Shown here one piece after another: positions 1 through 8,945 of a DNA stretch of 64,000 nucleotides. The stretch spans positions 310,001-374,000 of the forward strand of contig NZ_BMBP01000002.1 of NCBI RefSeq assembly GCF_014634745.1. Reading direction: 5' to 3'. A program made the translations under genes and the position numbers. The notes beneath the pieces are model-generated. The model was not told the DNA's origin. It worked only from the letters and a program-made list of their open reading frames with translations, and ran no database searches. Each line of letters begins with the position of its first letter. The stretch's first letter is position 1. This stretch comes from Leuconostoc pseudomesenteroides KCTC 3652 (GTDB taxonomy: Bacteria > Bacillota > Bacilli > Lactobacillales > Lactobacillaceae).

Positions 1-207
1 ATGTTGTACATCTTTTTGGCTAATGTGTGTCAATTGTTGAATTTGCCGATCAATCAACTGACCTGGATTTACAAAAGACTCAAAATGGTCAACAATTTTT
101 CGTTGCCGAATAAATGTCATACCAATTTGAATAATGCGCCCGCCCTTTGCCACACTTTGTCCTGTGGTTTCAAGATCTAAAACCACAAATGTATTGTTGG
201 CGTTCAT
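1..207 (-). CDS. DinG/DnaQ-type 3'-5' exonuclease, N-terminal part
   Basis: Sixty-nine codons of the N-terminus are present; the rest lies beyond the window edge. The protein starts MNANNTFVVLDLETTG, and DLETTG is the ExoI motif of DnaQ-type exonucleases, with the acidic residues that bind the catalytic metals. It continues GGRIIQIGMTF and later LTHIS, as in the exonuclease domain of Firmicute DinG helicases and PolC/epsilon-like proteins. The ATG at 207 follows a GAAAGG ribosome site at the right distance. The gene is divergent from the mevalonate operon. Whether a helicase domain follows cannot be seen here. Confidence 0.75.
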   Translation of the reverse strand, partial: MNANNTFVVLDLETTGQSVAKGGRIIQIGMTFIRQRKIVDHFESFVNPGQLIDRQIQQLTHISQKDVQH

Positions 208-362
208 AAAAATACCTTTCTTCGGTGTGCTCATAAGCACTTTATATTTTGTATGGCGCTGTTTACTGCATGCATTACACGCACTAAACAACGTCATTCT
301 CTTTATATTTTACACTAAATGGCCTCGTGCGGTACAATAGTAAAGAACATCTGGAGGAAATT

Positions 363-1295
363 ATGTTAAGTCAAATGAATGGCGTTGGCAAGTCCCACGC
401 AAAAGCGATTTTGATTGGCGAACATGCCGTTGTTTATGGTGAACCTGCGATTGCAATCCCTTTGCCAAATATGACTGTTACAGCCACTCTACGTCCTGCA
501 TTTCGCGGTCAAACGATTGATGGGGCTGAATTTCACGGCGATTTAAGTGAGTTAGGAGCCAATGTCGAGGGGGCACGGCAACTGCTATTACGTCTTTTAG
601 ACAAATTCGATATGAGCACGACGCCCTTTCACCTAGCTATCGATTCAAACGTCCCTCAGGAACGCGGATTTGGTGCTTCGGCTGCTTTGGCAACAGCGAT
701 TACAAAAGCTTTTTTTGATTATTTTGATACGGATTTGAGCGAGGAAGAATTAGCCTACTTTACCAATATCGAAGAAGTGATTTCACACGGCTCACCGTCT
801 GGATTAGATACGACGACAGTTAATGCCGATAATCCCGTTTGGTTTATTAAAAATAAAGGTATGTCTACTTTTGGTATGAATTTAACAGGTACACTGGTGT
901 TAGCTGATACTGGTATTCACGGACAAACAGTCCATGCTATCAGTATTGTCAAAGAATTTTTATTGACAGATCACGATCGTGCTTGGGCATCAATCACACA
1001 TCTTGGACAAATTGCCGAAAAAATTCGGCTTGATATTTCTGAAAATAATCCTGAACATCTCGGTATGATGTTCACTGCCGCACATCATGAACTGCAATCA
1101 TTGGGAATTTCTCACCCCAAATTAGATAAGCTGGTAAACGCTGCAACGCACGCTGGCGCACTTGGCGCTAAATTGACAGGTGCCGGTATCGGTGGTGCAA
1201 TGTTTGCCTTAGCCAAAAATAATAATGACGCGATTACTATTGCTAATGCGCTAACAAAAGCTGGCGCTCAAAATACATGGATTCAACCTTTATGA
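363..1295 (+). CDS. mvk: mevalonate kinase
   Basis: Phosphorylates mevalonate at O5 with ATP, a cytosolic step of the mevalonate route to isopentenyl diphosphate. The 310-residue GHMP kinase has an early IGEHAVVYGEP motif, the phosphate-binding loop PQERGFGASAA near residue 105, and the C-terminal GHMP motif LTGAGIGGAMFAL. I chose the ATG at 363 because CTGGAGGA ends 5 bases before it; an in-frame upstream start at 327 has no such site. It is the first gene of a four-gene operon, and its TGA overlaps the ATG of mvaD by four bases, which suggests coupled translation. Confidence 0.95.
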   Translation: MLSQMNGVGKSHAKAILIGEHAVVYGEPAIAIPLPNMTVTATLRPAFRGQTIDGAEFHGDLSELGANVEGARQLLLRLLDKFDMSTTPFHLAIDSNVPQERGFGASAALATAITKAFFDYFDTDLSEEELAYFTNIEEVISHGSPSGLDTTTVNADNPVWFIKNKGMSTFGMNLTGTLVLADTGIHGQTVHAISIVKEFLLTDHDRAWASITHLGQIAEKIRLDISENNPEHLGMMFTAAHHELQSLGISHPKLDKLVNAATHAGALGAKLTGAGIGGAMFALAKNNNDAITIANALTKAGAQNTWIQPL

Positions 1296-2239
1296 CAGCT
1301 ACTGCACACACCAATATTGCCCTCATTAAATACTGGGGGAAAAAAAATGCATTTCTTAATTTACCCACTACCAGTTCTCTCTCATTAACACTCGATCGTT
1401 TTTACACGACGACTAGTGTTTCACCCAGTGAAACTAGCACAGATACATTTGTATTAAACGAACAAGTTTGTGACGCTACGCGCGTGCACACGTTTTTAAA
1501 AATATTACGCACTCAATTAGGTGATTTTCCACCTTTACATGTTTCATCTGATAATCATGTGCCGACAAGTGCCGGTCTGGCATCTTCTGCTTCAGCATTT
1601 GCGGCTTTGACTGGTGAGGTTGTTGCCTATTTAGGACTTGATTTACCTAAAGAAACACTTTCACGATTAGCAAGACGTGGGTCTGGATCCGCTAGCCGTT
1701 CTTTTTTTGGTCACTTTGCTGTTTGGCATGAAGGCGTAGACGATGACTCGTCTTTTGCTGAAAGTTTGCACGCACCTGATATGCCGATTGCCCTCATTGT
1801 TGCAGAAGTATCTGGTCAGAGTAAAAAAGTTGGTTCGTCTGAAGGCATGATGCGCGCAATGACTTCACCCAATTATGATGATTGGGTCAAGCAGTCTGCA
1901 AATCAATTTGATGATATGACTGCTGCTGTGGCAAATGCGGATATCGAAAAAATAGGCGCCATTGCTGAAAACAATGCGTTGGCTATGCACGCGCTCAATT
2001 TGACCGCCACCCGCCAGCCATTCACCTATTTTACAGATGAAACACAATTGATTTTGTCCTTAATCAAAGACATGCGACGTCAGGGTATACTGGCCTATGC
2101 AACACTAGACGCCGGTCCAAACGTCAAAATCGTCACGACGAAAGCCCAAGCACCTGAAATTGTGGCAGCGCTTCACGATTATTTACCCCAACTCAAACTA
2201 GACGTTGCAGTTAGTGGACCTGGTATTACTTATGACTAA
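1292..2239 (+). CDS. mvaD: diphosphomevalonate decarboxylase
   Basis: Converts mevalonate 5-diphosphate to isopentenyl diphosphate by ATP-dependent decarboxylation. The 315-residue protein begins MTATAHTNIALIKYWGKK, the hallmark start of this family, where the KYWGK lysine contacts substrate. The GHMP loop PTSAGLASSASAFAAL lies near residue 95, and RRGSGSASRSFFG carries the arginine of the catalytic pocket. The start ATG lies inside the mvk stop (ATGA). The 3' end overlaps pmk by 8 bases, so the three kinase-fold genes are likely translated as a coupled unit. Confidence 0.96.
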   Translation: MTATAHTNIALIKYWGKKNAFLNLPTTSSLSLTLDRFYTTTSVSPSETSTDTFVLNEQVCDATRVHTFLKILRTQLGDFPPLHVSSDNHVPTSAGLASSASAFAALTGEVVAYLGLDLPKETLSRLARRGSGSASRSFFGHFAVWHEGVDDDSSFAESLHAPDMPIALIVAEVSGQSKKVGSSEGMMRAMTSPNYDDWVKQSANQFDDMTAAVANADIEKIGAIAENNALAMHALNLTATRQPFTYFTDETQLILSLIKDMRRQGILAYATLDAGPNVKIVTTKAQAPEIVAALHDYLPQLKLDVAVSGPGITYD

Positions 2240-3251
2240 AATATTTGTTCCTGGAAAATTATTTTTAGCTGGCGAATATGCAATTACACAGCCTGGTAAT
2301 TTAGCACTAATTGTTGCTGTCGAGACTGGACTGACAATTACAATCGAGACGGCAAGCGACAGATCGATCATAACGTCAAATGTTATAACAACGCCGCTTG
2401 TTTTTGATATTGATCGTTTATCTCATGATTATCATGATGAATGGCGTTTTGTCCGCGCTGCCATTCAGATTATGCACGATTATGTTTATCTCAATGATTT
2501 GCTTGCAGACTTTAATAACGTCCATATAACGATTTCGAGCGACCTCAATAGTGCAACCGAAAAACTAGGACTCGGTTCATCTGCAGCAGTCACTGTTGCA
2601 GTTGTCAAAGCTATCACCCAACATTTCCATTTAAAATTAGATCTACTCACACAATTTAAATTAGCAGCACTCGCACATCTGCATGTTCAACAAAATGGCT
2701 CACTAGGTGATGTTGCTGCGATTACTTTTGGTGGCGCTATTGCTTACACAAGTCCAGATTTATCGTCATTGAACGTCAATAATCACCAATGGCTGAACCC
2801 CACTTTTGTCGACAAATCATGGCCATTATTAAGCATCACCCCACTACCTTGGCCAACTGATTGGCAACTGGTTTTAGGTGCAACACATGAAAGCGCAGAT
2901 ACGGCTAAAGCAGTCGCTAATAATACCCTTGATTCACATTTTTTAAAAACAAGTCAAACAATTGTGCAACAAGTCATTGTTAATTTAATACAGCAAAATT
3001 ATCATGAATTTGCCAAAGGGTTACATGACAACCAAGATTTGCTCACCAGTACATTACCTAACAGCTACATCACACCTAAATTAAGTTATTTACTCAGCAC
3101 ACTAAATCAAACGGCTGGTAAAATTAGTGGCGCTGGCTTTGGTGACAATGGTTTTGCAGTCATTAACTCACCGTCAACTATTAATGATCAATGGTTAGCT
3201 GCGGGTATCGACGTCCACATGATGAACATTGCACCACAGAATAGAGGTTAA
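2232..3251 (+). CDS. phosphomevalonate kinase
   Basis: Phosphorylates mevalonate 5-phosphate to the diphosphate used by MvaD. The 339-residue GHMP kinase starts MTKIFVPGKLFLAGEYAIT, characteristic of the Gram-positive form. EKLGLGSSAAVTVAVVKA near residue 115 is the ATP loop, and GKISGAGFGDNGFAVI is the C-terminal motif. The ATG at 2232 lies inside the end of mvaD; a longer frame from 2205 would overlap mvaD further without a ribosome site. It lies between mvaD and fni in an unbroken operon. Often labelled mvaK2. Confidence 0.94.
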   Translation: MTKIFVPGKLFLAGEYAITQPGNLALIVAVETGLTITIETASDRSIITSNVITTPLVFDIDRLSHDYHDEWRFVRAAIQIMHDYVYLNDLLADFNNVHITISSDLNSATEKLGLGSSAAVTVAVVKAITQHFHLKLDLLTQFKLAALAHLHVQQNGSLGDVAAITFGGAIAYTSPDLSSLNVNNHQWLNPTFVDKSWPLLSITPLPWPTDWQLVLGATHESADTAKAVANNTLDSHFLKTSQTIVQQVIVNLIQQNYHEFAKGLHDNQDLLTSTLPNSYITPKLSYLLSTLNQTAGKISGAGFGDNGFAVINSPSTINDQWLAAGIDVHMMNIAPQNRG

Positions 3252-3252
3252 T

Positions 3253-4308
3253 ATGACTGAATCACCACAAGCACATAGAAAAGATGAACATTTATCCCTT
3301 GGTGTCAGTTTATGGCGTGATACGACGCCAAAAAAACAAATTGGTGCTTCCTTTGATGATATTCGTTGGTTACCAAACACTTTTCCTGAAATGAGCATTG
3401 AAGATGTTGATGTGACTACTAATCTCTTTCAACATCAATTTAATTGGCCATTTTATATTGAAGCTATGACTGGTGGTTCTGCTCTGACTGGTCGTGTTAA
3501 TGGACAGTTGGCTACTGTTAGCGCTAATACTGGCTTGGCAATGGCAGTTGGCTCCCAATCAATTGCACTTAAAGAGCCATCACAAGCAACAACATTTAAA
3601 ATTGTTCGCCAACGCAATCCAGAGGGATTTATTTTTGCAAATTTAGGTGCTGATCACCCTATTGCAAATGTCAGAGATGCGATTGACATGATTGATGCTA
3701 ATGCTATTGAAATGCACGTTAACGTTGCACAAGAACTTGTTATGGCTGAAGGAGATCGCCAATTTAAATGGCTTGATAACTTAGCCGAAGTGATTGCTAA
3801 ATCGCCTGTTCCAGTCATTATTAAAGAAGTTGGCTTTGGGATGAGCGTTGCGACTTATCAAACAATAGCACAACTCCACCCCGCCGCAATCAATGTTGGG
3901 GGCGCTAATGGTACAAACTTTGCGGTGATTGAACGTCGGCGTAATCGTAACGATGATTCGTTTAATATAGACAATTACGGACTTTCTACGGTTGAAAGTC
4001 TCATTTCAGCACAACTCGCACAAAATGCACTACCGCTGATAGCAACAGGTGGCATTCAAAACGCCAATCATATTGTAACTAGTCTAATGCTTGGCGCCAA
4101 TTTGGCCTCAAGTGCCGGTTTCATGTTACAAACTCTGATGGATCATGGCGAATTAGATTTGACCAAACAAATATTAGACTGGCAACAAGCATTACCACGC
4201 TTATTCACTTTATTGGGCGCAAAAAATATTGCTGAATTGCAACAAAATCAACCGCTCTACTCAAATAGTTTACAAAATTTTATCAGCCAACAAAAAAAGC
4301 GATCTTAA
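3253..4308 (+). CDS. fni: isopentenyl-diphosphate delta-isomerase, type 2 (FMN-dependent)
   Basis: Interconverts IPP and DMAPP, the last step of this operon, using reduced FMN. The 351-residue TIM-barrel protein begins MTESPQAHRKDEHLSL (RKxEH is typical of the family). It has the FMN-site strings FYIEAMTGGS and IIKEVGFGMS, then VGGANGTNFAVIE and PLIATGGI near the C-terminus. The start follows AGAGG at 3243-3247 and lies one base after the pmk stop. The gene ends in a bidirectional hairpin shared with the convergent brnQ. Type 2 IDI is the usual partner of the mevalonate route in lactic acid bacteria. Confidence 0.95.
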   Translation: MTESPQAHRKDEHLSLGVSLWRDTTPKKQIGASFDDIRWLPNTFPEMSIEDVDVTTNLFQHQFNWPFYIEAMTGGSALTGRVNGQLATVSANTGLAMAVGSQSIALKEPSQATTFKIVRQRNPEGFIFANLGADHPIANVRDAIDMIDANAIEMHVNVAQELVMAEGDRQFKWLDNLAEVIAKSPVPVIIKEVGFGMSVATYQTIAQLHPAAINVGGANGTNFAVIERRRNRNDDSFNIDNYGLSTVESLISAQLAQNALPLIATGGIQNANHIVTSLMLGANLASSAGFMLQTLMDHGELDLTKQILDWQQALPRLFTLLGAKNIAELQQNQPLYSNSLQNFISQQKKRS

Positions 4309-4321
4309 GATCGCTTTTTTT
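4292..4321. terminator. bidirectional Rho-independent terminator
   Basis: The perfect stem AGCGATC / GATCGCT with loop TTAA is flanked by A7 on the left and T6 on the right. It can therefore end both fni (plus) and the convergent brnQ (minus). It overlaps the last codons and stop of fni. Confidence 0.9.
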
Positions 4322-5711
4322 ACTGCATTGTATCACTGACCGTTTTCAATATGCGATTTAACTTAATTCTATACAGGATAATTCCAATTAAAAATCCAAG
4401 TATCGTTGGCGTAATCCACCCAAAACCCATGTCTGCAAATGGCAACAAATTTTGATAAATGCCAAAATGCAGGGTGCCCATGTCGTCATGATATCCAACC
4501 ACCCCTTTGAACAATCCTGAAAATGGTGAATTGGCAATACCATCCATGATTGCTGGTATCATTGCAAAAATCATGGTTGATAAATAAACGACACTTGCAT
4601 TATTAAACAATGGTGATAATAATCCCAACAAAATCAGCGTAATTGCGATTGGATATAAAAACATGAGGATTGGCACAGCCCAAGCAATAATATTATCTAA
4701 CCCAAAATTGGCAGCCATGAACGAAAGCCCAATCGTCAAGATCAACCATTTTTTATAGCTAATCTTTGGAAAAATACGGTGAAAATCTTGCGCAAAACTT
4801 GCTGTTAATCCAATCGCTGTCGTCAAAACAGCTATTGTGCCCATCACAGCCAAGAACGCGCCCCCAAAGGAACCAAGATAATGATTGGTAATTTGCATCA
4901 AAGCAGTTGTGCCATTTTCCGATAATTTAAAATGCGACAACGACGTAGCGCCTAGCAAGATTAAACCAATATACACAATCGCAATACCAGCAATTGCAAT
5001 GAAGCCCGTTTTTGCAGTGATTTGCGCGATCTGTCGACGACCACTAAAGCCCATGGCTTCAATAGCACGAACAATCGTAATACCAAATGCTAAGGCTGCA
5101 ATGGCATCAAGCGTATTATAGCCTTCAATAAATGCCGACGAGAATGCCTGTGTTTGATAAGCAGCTTCAGCCGTATGCTTTAGAGTGCCCATGGGATTGA
5201 AAATCGCTAACAAAAAAATCAAAACCAACAAAATAACGAAAATGGGATTTAAATATTGACCAATATACTTCGTCAAATTTTGTTCACGCGATCCCAAGAA
5301 ATAAACAATACCAAAGAAAATTGCCGAGAATATCAATTGCGCAATTGACTGCCAACTACTTGGAATCCAGTTAGCGAAACTTAATGAATACGCAACCGTT
5401 GCTGTACGAGGTGTGGCGATCATTGGCCCCAACGAAACATGGACAGCAATCAGGAAAAATATCGCAAAGCCACGTCCCAAAGGCTTAGCCAAGTCATAAA
5501 TACCTGTGGCACGCGTTTGCGATAGCGAGATGAGTGCCATTAGCGGAATAACAGTTGCGCTAAGTAAGAAACCAATAGTGGCGGGTCCCCAATTTAGACC
5601 AGCTAGCTGCCCTAAATGAACGGGAAAAATTAAGTTCCCTGCGCCAAAAAACATGCCGAAAATCAATGATGCTAATAATAAAGTCTTTTTAATATCTAAT
5701 TTTGTTGTCAT
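4320..5711 (-). CDS. brnQ: branched-chain amino acid:cation symporter BrnQ (copy 1)
   Basis: Imports isoleucine, leucine and valine across the membrane, driven by an ion gradient (LIVCS family). The 463-residue protein has about 12 hydrophobic segments and begins with the family signature LIFGMFFGAGNLIFP near residue 20. The start follows GGAGAG about 6 bases upstream. The gene is preceded by a complete T-box leader, so expression should rise when the cognate tRNA is uncharged. A second BrnQ lies at 59570-60922 under another type of attenuator. The two share the N-terminal signature and overall architecture. Confidence 0.93.
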   Translation of the reverse strand: MTTKLDIKKTLLLASLIFGMFFGAGNLIFPVHLGQLAGLNWGPATIGFLLSATVIPLMALISLSQTRATGIYDLAKPLGRGFAIFFLIAVHVSLGPMIATPRTATVAYSLSFANWIPSSWQSIAQLIFSAIFFGIVYFLGSREQNLTKYIGQYLNPIFVILLVLIFLLAIFNPMGTLKHTAEAAYQTQAFSSAFIEGYNTLDAIAALAFGITIVRAIEAMGFSGRRQIAQITAKTGFIAIAGIAIVYIGLILLGATSLSHFKLSENGTTALMQITNHYLGSFGGAFLAVMGTIAVLTTAIGLTASFAQDFHRIFPKISYKKWLILTIGLSFMAANFGLDNIIAWAVPILMFLYPIAITLILLGLLSPLFNNASVVYLSTMIFAMIPAIMDGIANSPFSGLFKGVVGYHDDMGTLHFGIYQNLLPFADMGFGWITPTILGFLIGIILYRIKLNRILKTVSDTMQ

Positions 5712-5825
5712 ACGGTTCTCTCCATTACGTTTAAATGCTATTTGTGATTATGTGCTATTGTGCTTGACTCGATACAAGCCACCAACTGAATTTTCCATAT
5801 TGTCATCCTTACTATTTTTTCCAAT

Positions 5826-6102
5826 AAAAAAACCGCTAATTGTTATCAAAACAATTAACGGGCGAATTCTCGCGGTACCACCGTCGTTTAACTAGCAAAA
5901 CTAAACTAGCTATCTCTATCTTAACTACGGGCGCAATGCCGATAGCCATACGATATAACGGTCGTGACCGATCAATGTCTCGTTATCCAAAACATTGATT
6001 CTCTCCAGAATTACTTTCCAATACCTTTAATGACGCTTTCCCATCAACCAGCGCTTTCTACTACATTAAAAAGTAGTGTACTCTTTCTTTCATCGAAATC
6101 TT
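5826..6102 (-). promoter_or_regulatory. T-box riboswitch upstream of brnQ
   Basis: On the minus strand the leader carries the conserved T-box GGTGGTACCGCG (5871-5882), which pairs with the tRNA acceptor end. It is followed by a strong terminator (stem CCGTTAATTGTT / AACAATTAGCGG, then a T run, 5826-5862). The upstream part forms a Stem I-like region with AAAGAGTAC, CGCTGG and GGAAAGCG elements and TGGAGAG at its 3' side. The specifier is probably the ATT (Ile) at 6009-6011, just before CTGGAGAG. The overlapping TTC cannot be excluded without folding. This agrees with control of a branched-chain amino acid carrier. Confidence 0.92.
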
Positions 6103-6108
6103 ATTTAT

Positions 6109-6137
6109 ATTATACAGAAATGATAAAATAATAACAA
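6109..6137 (-). promoter_or_regulatory. promoter of the brnQ T-box transcript
   Basis: Minus-strand TTGTTA (6132-6137), a 17-base spacer and a perfect TATAAT (6109-6114) place the start near 6102, just before the T-box leader and immediately after the hpt stop. No hairpin separates hpt from it, so read-through from purB-hpt into the leader is possible. Confidence 0.75.
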
Positions 6138-6158
6138 TACTTACTTTATAATTCTTTA

Positions 6159-6722
6159 TCAACCAATCAAATTCAACTTGTCAAAATCAATAACGGCAAT
6201 GACTGGCAAATTTCTGAAATAATTATTATAATCCATACCGTAACCAACCACAAATTCATTGGGCACTATCAGACCATAATAATCGACATCAAAATCAACT
6301 ACACGCGCTTCACGTTTATCAGCCAAGGCAACAGTGGTAACAGTTTTAGCCCCTTTGAGGGCAAAATAATCACTTAGCCATTGCATGGTACGCCCGGAAT
6401 CAATAATGTCGTCTATGACAACCACATCGCGTCCAGCTAAATCCATATTCACATCATGAACGACTTTAACCTGACCAGTAGAAGCAGATCCACTGTAACT
6501 TTTAACGTCAATGAAGTCAAAGTCCACATCAAGAGGCATTTTTCGCAATAGGTCTGTGGCGAAAATGACCCCACCTTTCAAAGCAGCTATAAATACCGGG
6601 CGTTGTTCATTATCTTGAAACTTTTCTGTTAATTCATTGGCAACGCGCTGAACTTGTGCCTGTATGTCCGTTTCAGTTAAAAGCACTTTTTTTATCGCTG
6701 GATGACTAATCAAGTTGTTCAT
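6159..6722 (-). CDS. hpt: hypoxanthine(-guanine) phosphoribosyltransferase
   Basis: Salvages hypoxanthine and guanine to IMP and GMP using PRPP in the cytosol. The 187-residue type I phosphoribosyltransferase has the PRPP loop VVVIDDIIDSGRT near residue 100, the early ALKGGVIFATDL pyrophosphate loop, and VDYYGLIVPNEFVVGYGMDY, the family's C-terminal purine-recognition segment. Its start overlaps the purB stop by four bases (ATGA), so the two purine genes form one coupled operon. The N-terminus is ordinary; the length is close to the usual 180 residues. Confidence 0.94.
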   Translation of the reverse strand: MNNLISHPAIKKVLLTETDIQAQVQRVANELTEKFQDNEQRPVFIAALKGGVIFATDLLRKMPLDVDFDFIDVKSYSGSASTGQVKVVHDVNMDLAGRDVVVIDDIIDSGRTMQWLSDYFALKGAKTVTTVALADKREARVVDFDVDYYGLIVPNEFVVGYGMDYNNYFRNLPVIAVIDFDKLNLIG

Positions 6723-8014
6723 ACTAAGCCTACTCTCTTAAAAATCTCGTCCACATGACGCAAATGGTAGTGATAATCGAACGCATCATCAATTTGTGCA
6801 GGCGTTAAATTAGCTTGAATGGTCGGATCAGCGTCAACCAAATCACGGAACATGAGTTGTTCATCCCATGAACGTGCTGTTAGTGGCTGTACAGTATCAT
6901 AAGCTTGCTCGCGTGACAATCCCGCATCAATTAAACTCAATAGTAACCTTTGCGAATAAATCAAGCCATACGTCCGGTCCATATTTTGACGCATTGTATC
7001 TGGGAAAACGCCAAGATTGGTTAAGATACCAGTGTGGCGGTGCAGCATGTAATCAATCAGAGCCGTTGCATCAGCCAAAATAATACGTTCCGCAGATGAA
7101 TGTGAAATATCACGCTCATGCCACAATGTCACATTTTCCAGCGCCGTTACTGCGTAACCACGCAATACGCGAGCTAATCCGGTAATATTTTCATCCCCGA
7201 TTGGATTACGTTTATGTGGCATAGCCGAGGACCCTTTTTGCCCCTTAGCAAAACCTTCTTCGACTTCATGAATTTCTGAACGTTGTAATGACCGGATTTC
7301 AGTGGCAAGCTCTTCCATTTGTGTGCCAATCAAAGCGATTGTCTGGATATAATCGGCATGCAAGTCTCTTGGCAGGACTTGTGAACCGATTGGTTGTGGG
7401 GTTAAACCTAATTCAGCCATCGCCACTTCTTCAACTCGCGGCGGCACATTAGCAAAAGTACCAACGGCGCCAGATAATTTACCAGTTTCAACTTCTTTTG
7501 CCACACGCTCAAAACGCTCTATTGCCCGTGTTGCTGAAGCATAAAAACGAGCCATTTTCAAACCAAATGTTGTGGGTTCAGCATGGACCCCATGAGTACG
7601 CCCCATCATGACTGTATCTTTGTATTTTAATGCTAGGACTTTAATGGCTTCGCGCCATTCGTATAGATCTTGTTTAATGATGTCATTTGCTTGACGCAAG
7701 CGTAAGGCTTGCGCAGTATCAACAACGTCTGTTGAAGTCAAACCGTAATGAATCCACTTCCGTTCATCACCTAATGATTCAGACACATTACGCGTAAATG
7801 CCACTACATCATGGCGCGTAGACAATTCAATTTCGGCAATACGGTCAACATCAAAAGTCGCATTAGCGCGTATTTTAGCCAGATCATCAGCTGGTATATG
7901 TCCTTCTGCAACCCAACCCGCATCAACTGCAATTTCTACATCAAGCCATGTTTGGTATTGATTTTGCAATGACCATATATTGCGTAATTCTGGTCGTGAA
8001 TATCGTTCAAGCAT
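6719..8014 (-). CDS. purB: adenylosuccinate lyase
   Basis: Cleaves SAICAR to AICAR and adenylosuccinate to AMP, releasing fumarate. The 431-residue fumarase/aspartase-superfamily protein contains the signature GSSAMPHKRNP near residue 263, with the catalytic serine in that loop, and the histidines of the TSTDVVDT and MGRTHGVHAEPT regions. The ATG at 8014 follows AAAGGACAG. It is the first gene of purB-hpt. Upstream lie a TATAAT and a PurBox-like sequence embedded in the glpF terminator, suggesting PurR-type control. Confidence 0.96.
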   Translation of the reverse strand: MLERYSRPELRNIWSLQNQYQTWLDVEIAVDAGWVAEGHIPADDLAKIRANATFDVDRIAEIELSTRHDVVAFTRNVSESLGDERKWIHYGLTSTDVVDTAQALRLRQANDIIKQDLYEWREAIKVLALKYKDTVMMGRTHGVHAEPTTFGLKMARFYASATRAIERFERVAKEVETGKLSGAVGTFANVPPRVEEVAMAELGLTPQPIGSQVLPRDLHADYIQTIALIGTQMEELATEIRSLQRSEIHEVEEGFAKGQKGSSAMPHKRNPIGDENITGLARVLRGYAVTALENVTLWHERDISHSSAERIILADATALIDYMLHRHTGILTNLGVFPDTMRQNMDRTYGLIYSQRLLLSLIDAGLSREQAYDTVQPLTARSWDEQLMFRDLVDADPTIQANLTPAQIDDAFDYHYHLRHVDEIFKRVGLV

Positions 8015-8105
8015 AATTTCTGTCCTTTTAAAGTGAATTTAGACAATATCCGCAATTGTCTTAATGGAAAATGACTAACTATCTCCACTATCTAGTTTAC
8101 CAGTT

Positions 8106-8111
8106 ATTATA
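8106..8111 (-). promoter_or_regulatory. putative -10 element of purB-hpt
   Basis: A minus-strand TATAAT (ATTATA on plus) lies about 90 bases before the purB start. No clear -35 is seen at 17 bases, which would fit an activator-dependent promoter such as a PurR-controlled one. Confidence 0.45.
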
Positions 8112-8152
8112 GTCAATGCGTTCGTAATCATATTAACCTTCTCTCACAAAAC

Positions 8153-8178
8153 AAAAAAAAGTTCGGTTATTCCGAACA
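8153..8178 (-). terminator. glpF terminator that also carries PurBox-like sequences
   Basis: On the minus strand the stem GTTCGGA / ACCGAAC is followed by T8, a classical terminator for glpF. Read on the minus strand it also contains ATAACCGAACTTT. This matches the lactococcal PurBox consensus AWWWCCGAACWWT at every position. The opposite arm gives a second, imperfect CCGAAC in reverse. It sits roughly 65-75 bases before the likely purB transcription start. Confidence 0.8.
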
Positions 8179-8225
8179 AAAGCTATCTTATAAGAAACAA
8201 AAACGAACGTTAGGATTTAAAGCGC

Positions 8226-8945
8226 TTAAATTCCGAGATAGAATTTAGCAAACAGTGCCGCAAAAATGGCGCCAATAAATGGGGCAATACCTGGAACGAG
8301 TAAACCATATTTAAAATCACTCGTTGTTCGCTTTTGCCATGGAATAATTGTGTATGCAATTCTTGGTCCCATATCCCGGGCTTGATTCATTGCAAATCCA
8401 GTTGTACCGCCTAGCCCCATACCAACTGCCCAAACAAGAAAGCCAACACCTAATGGCACCATTCCTGGCACACCACCTGCATGAGCAGAAATAGATAAAA
8501 TACCGGTTAGAAATATGAAAGTTGCAAATGCTTCAACAAAAAAATTACGTGGTAAATTACGAATGGCTGGCGCCGTCGAAAAGATATTCCGAACAATGAC
8601 CGGATCAATGTCTTTTTCTGATAACTTAAATTGATCAGCATACATAACGTATACAATCAATGACCCTATAACGGCACCAAAAATTTCTACAAAACTGACA
8701 ATTATAAAATAAGGTAAATCAATATTCCCCAAAATATATTGCGCCAACGCCATTGCGGGATTAATATAGACATCACCAAAGATGAACAACACCATGGCAA
8801 TACCAAATCCCCAAGTTGTAATCGAAAAAATATGTCCCGAACCGTGATATTTTGTACGGTTCAGCACTTCGTCAGCGTGAACGCCAACCCCAAAAATTAT
8901 CATGAGTGCTGTACCCATGAATTCAGCCAACAACTGATGTATCAT
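8226..8945 (-). CDS. aquaglyceroporin (GlpF-like MIP channel)
   Basis: A membrane channel for water, glycerol or similar small neutral solutes. The 239-residue protein has six hydrophobic spans and two half-helix motifs. The first NPA box is in VYINPAMALAQ near residue 62. The second position reads GFAMNQARDMGPR, so the usual NPA is NQA; the following RD-GPR is as in glycerol facilitators. A clear AGGAG lies 6-7 bases before the ATG. It is monocistronic: a terminator follows and the flavodoxin gene is divergent. The substrate cannot be told from sequence; lactic acid bacterial relatives carry glycerol, dihydroxyacetone or lactate. Confidence 0.88.
   Translation of the reverse strand: MIHQLLAEFMGTALMIIFGVGVHADEVLNRTKYHGSGHIFSITTWGFGIAMVLFIFGDVYINPAMALAQYILGNIDLPYFIIVSFVEIFGAVIGSLIVYVMYADQFKLSEKDIDPVIVRNIFSTAPAIRNLPRNFFVEAFATFIFLTGILSISAHAGGVPGMVPLGVGFLVWAVGMGLGGTTGFAMNQARDMGPRIAYTIIPWQKRTTSDFKYGLLVPGIAPFIGAIFAALFAKFYLGI

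Noticed and set aside
134-340. 68-codon plus-strand frame before mvk
   Set aside because: It overlaps the DinG-like start region antisense, has no ribosome site and no protein-like composition.
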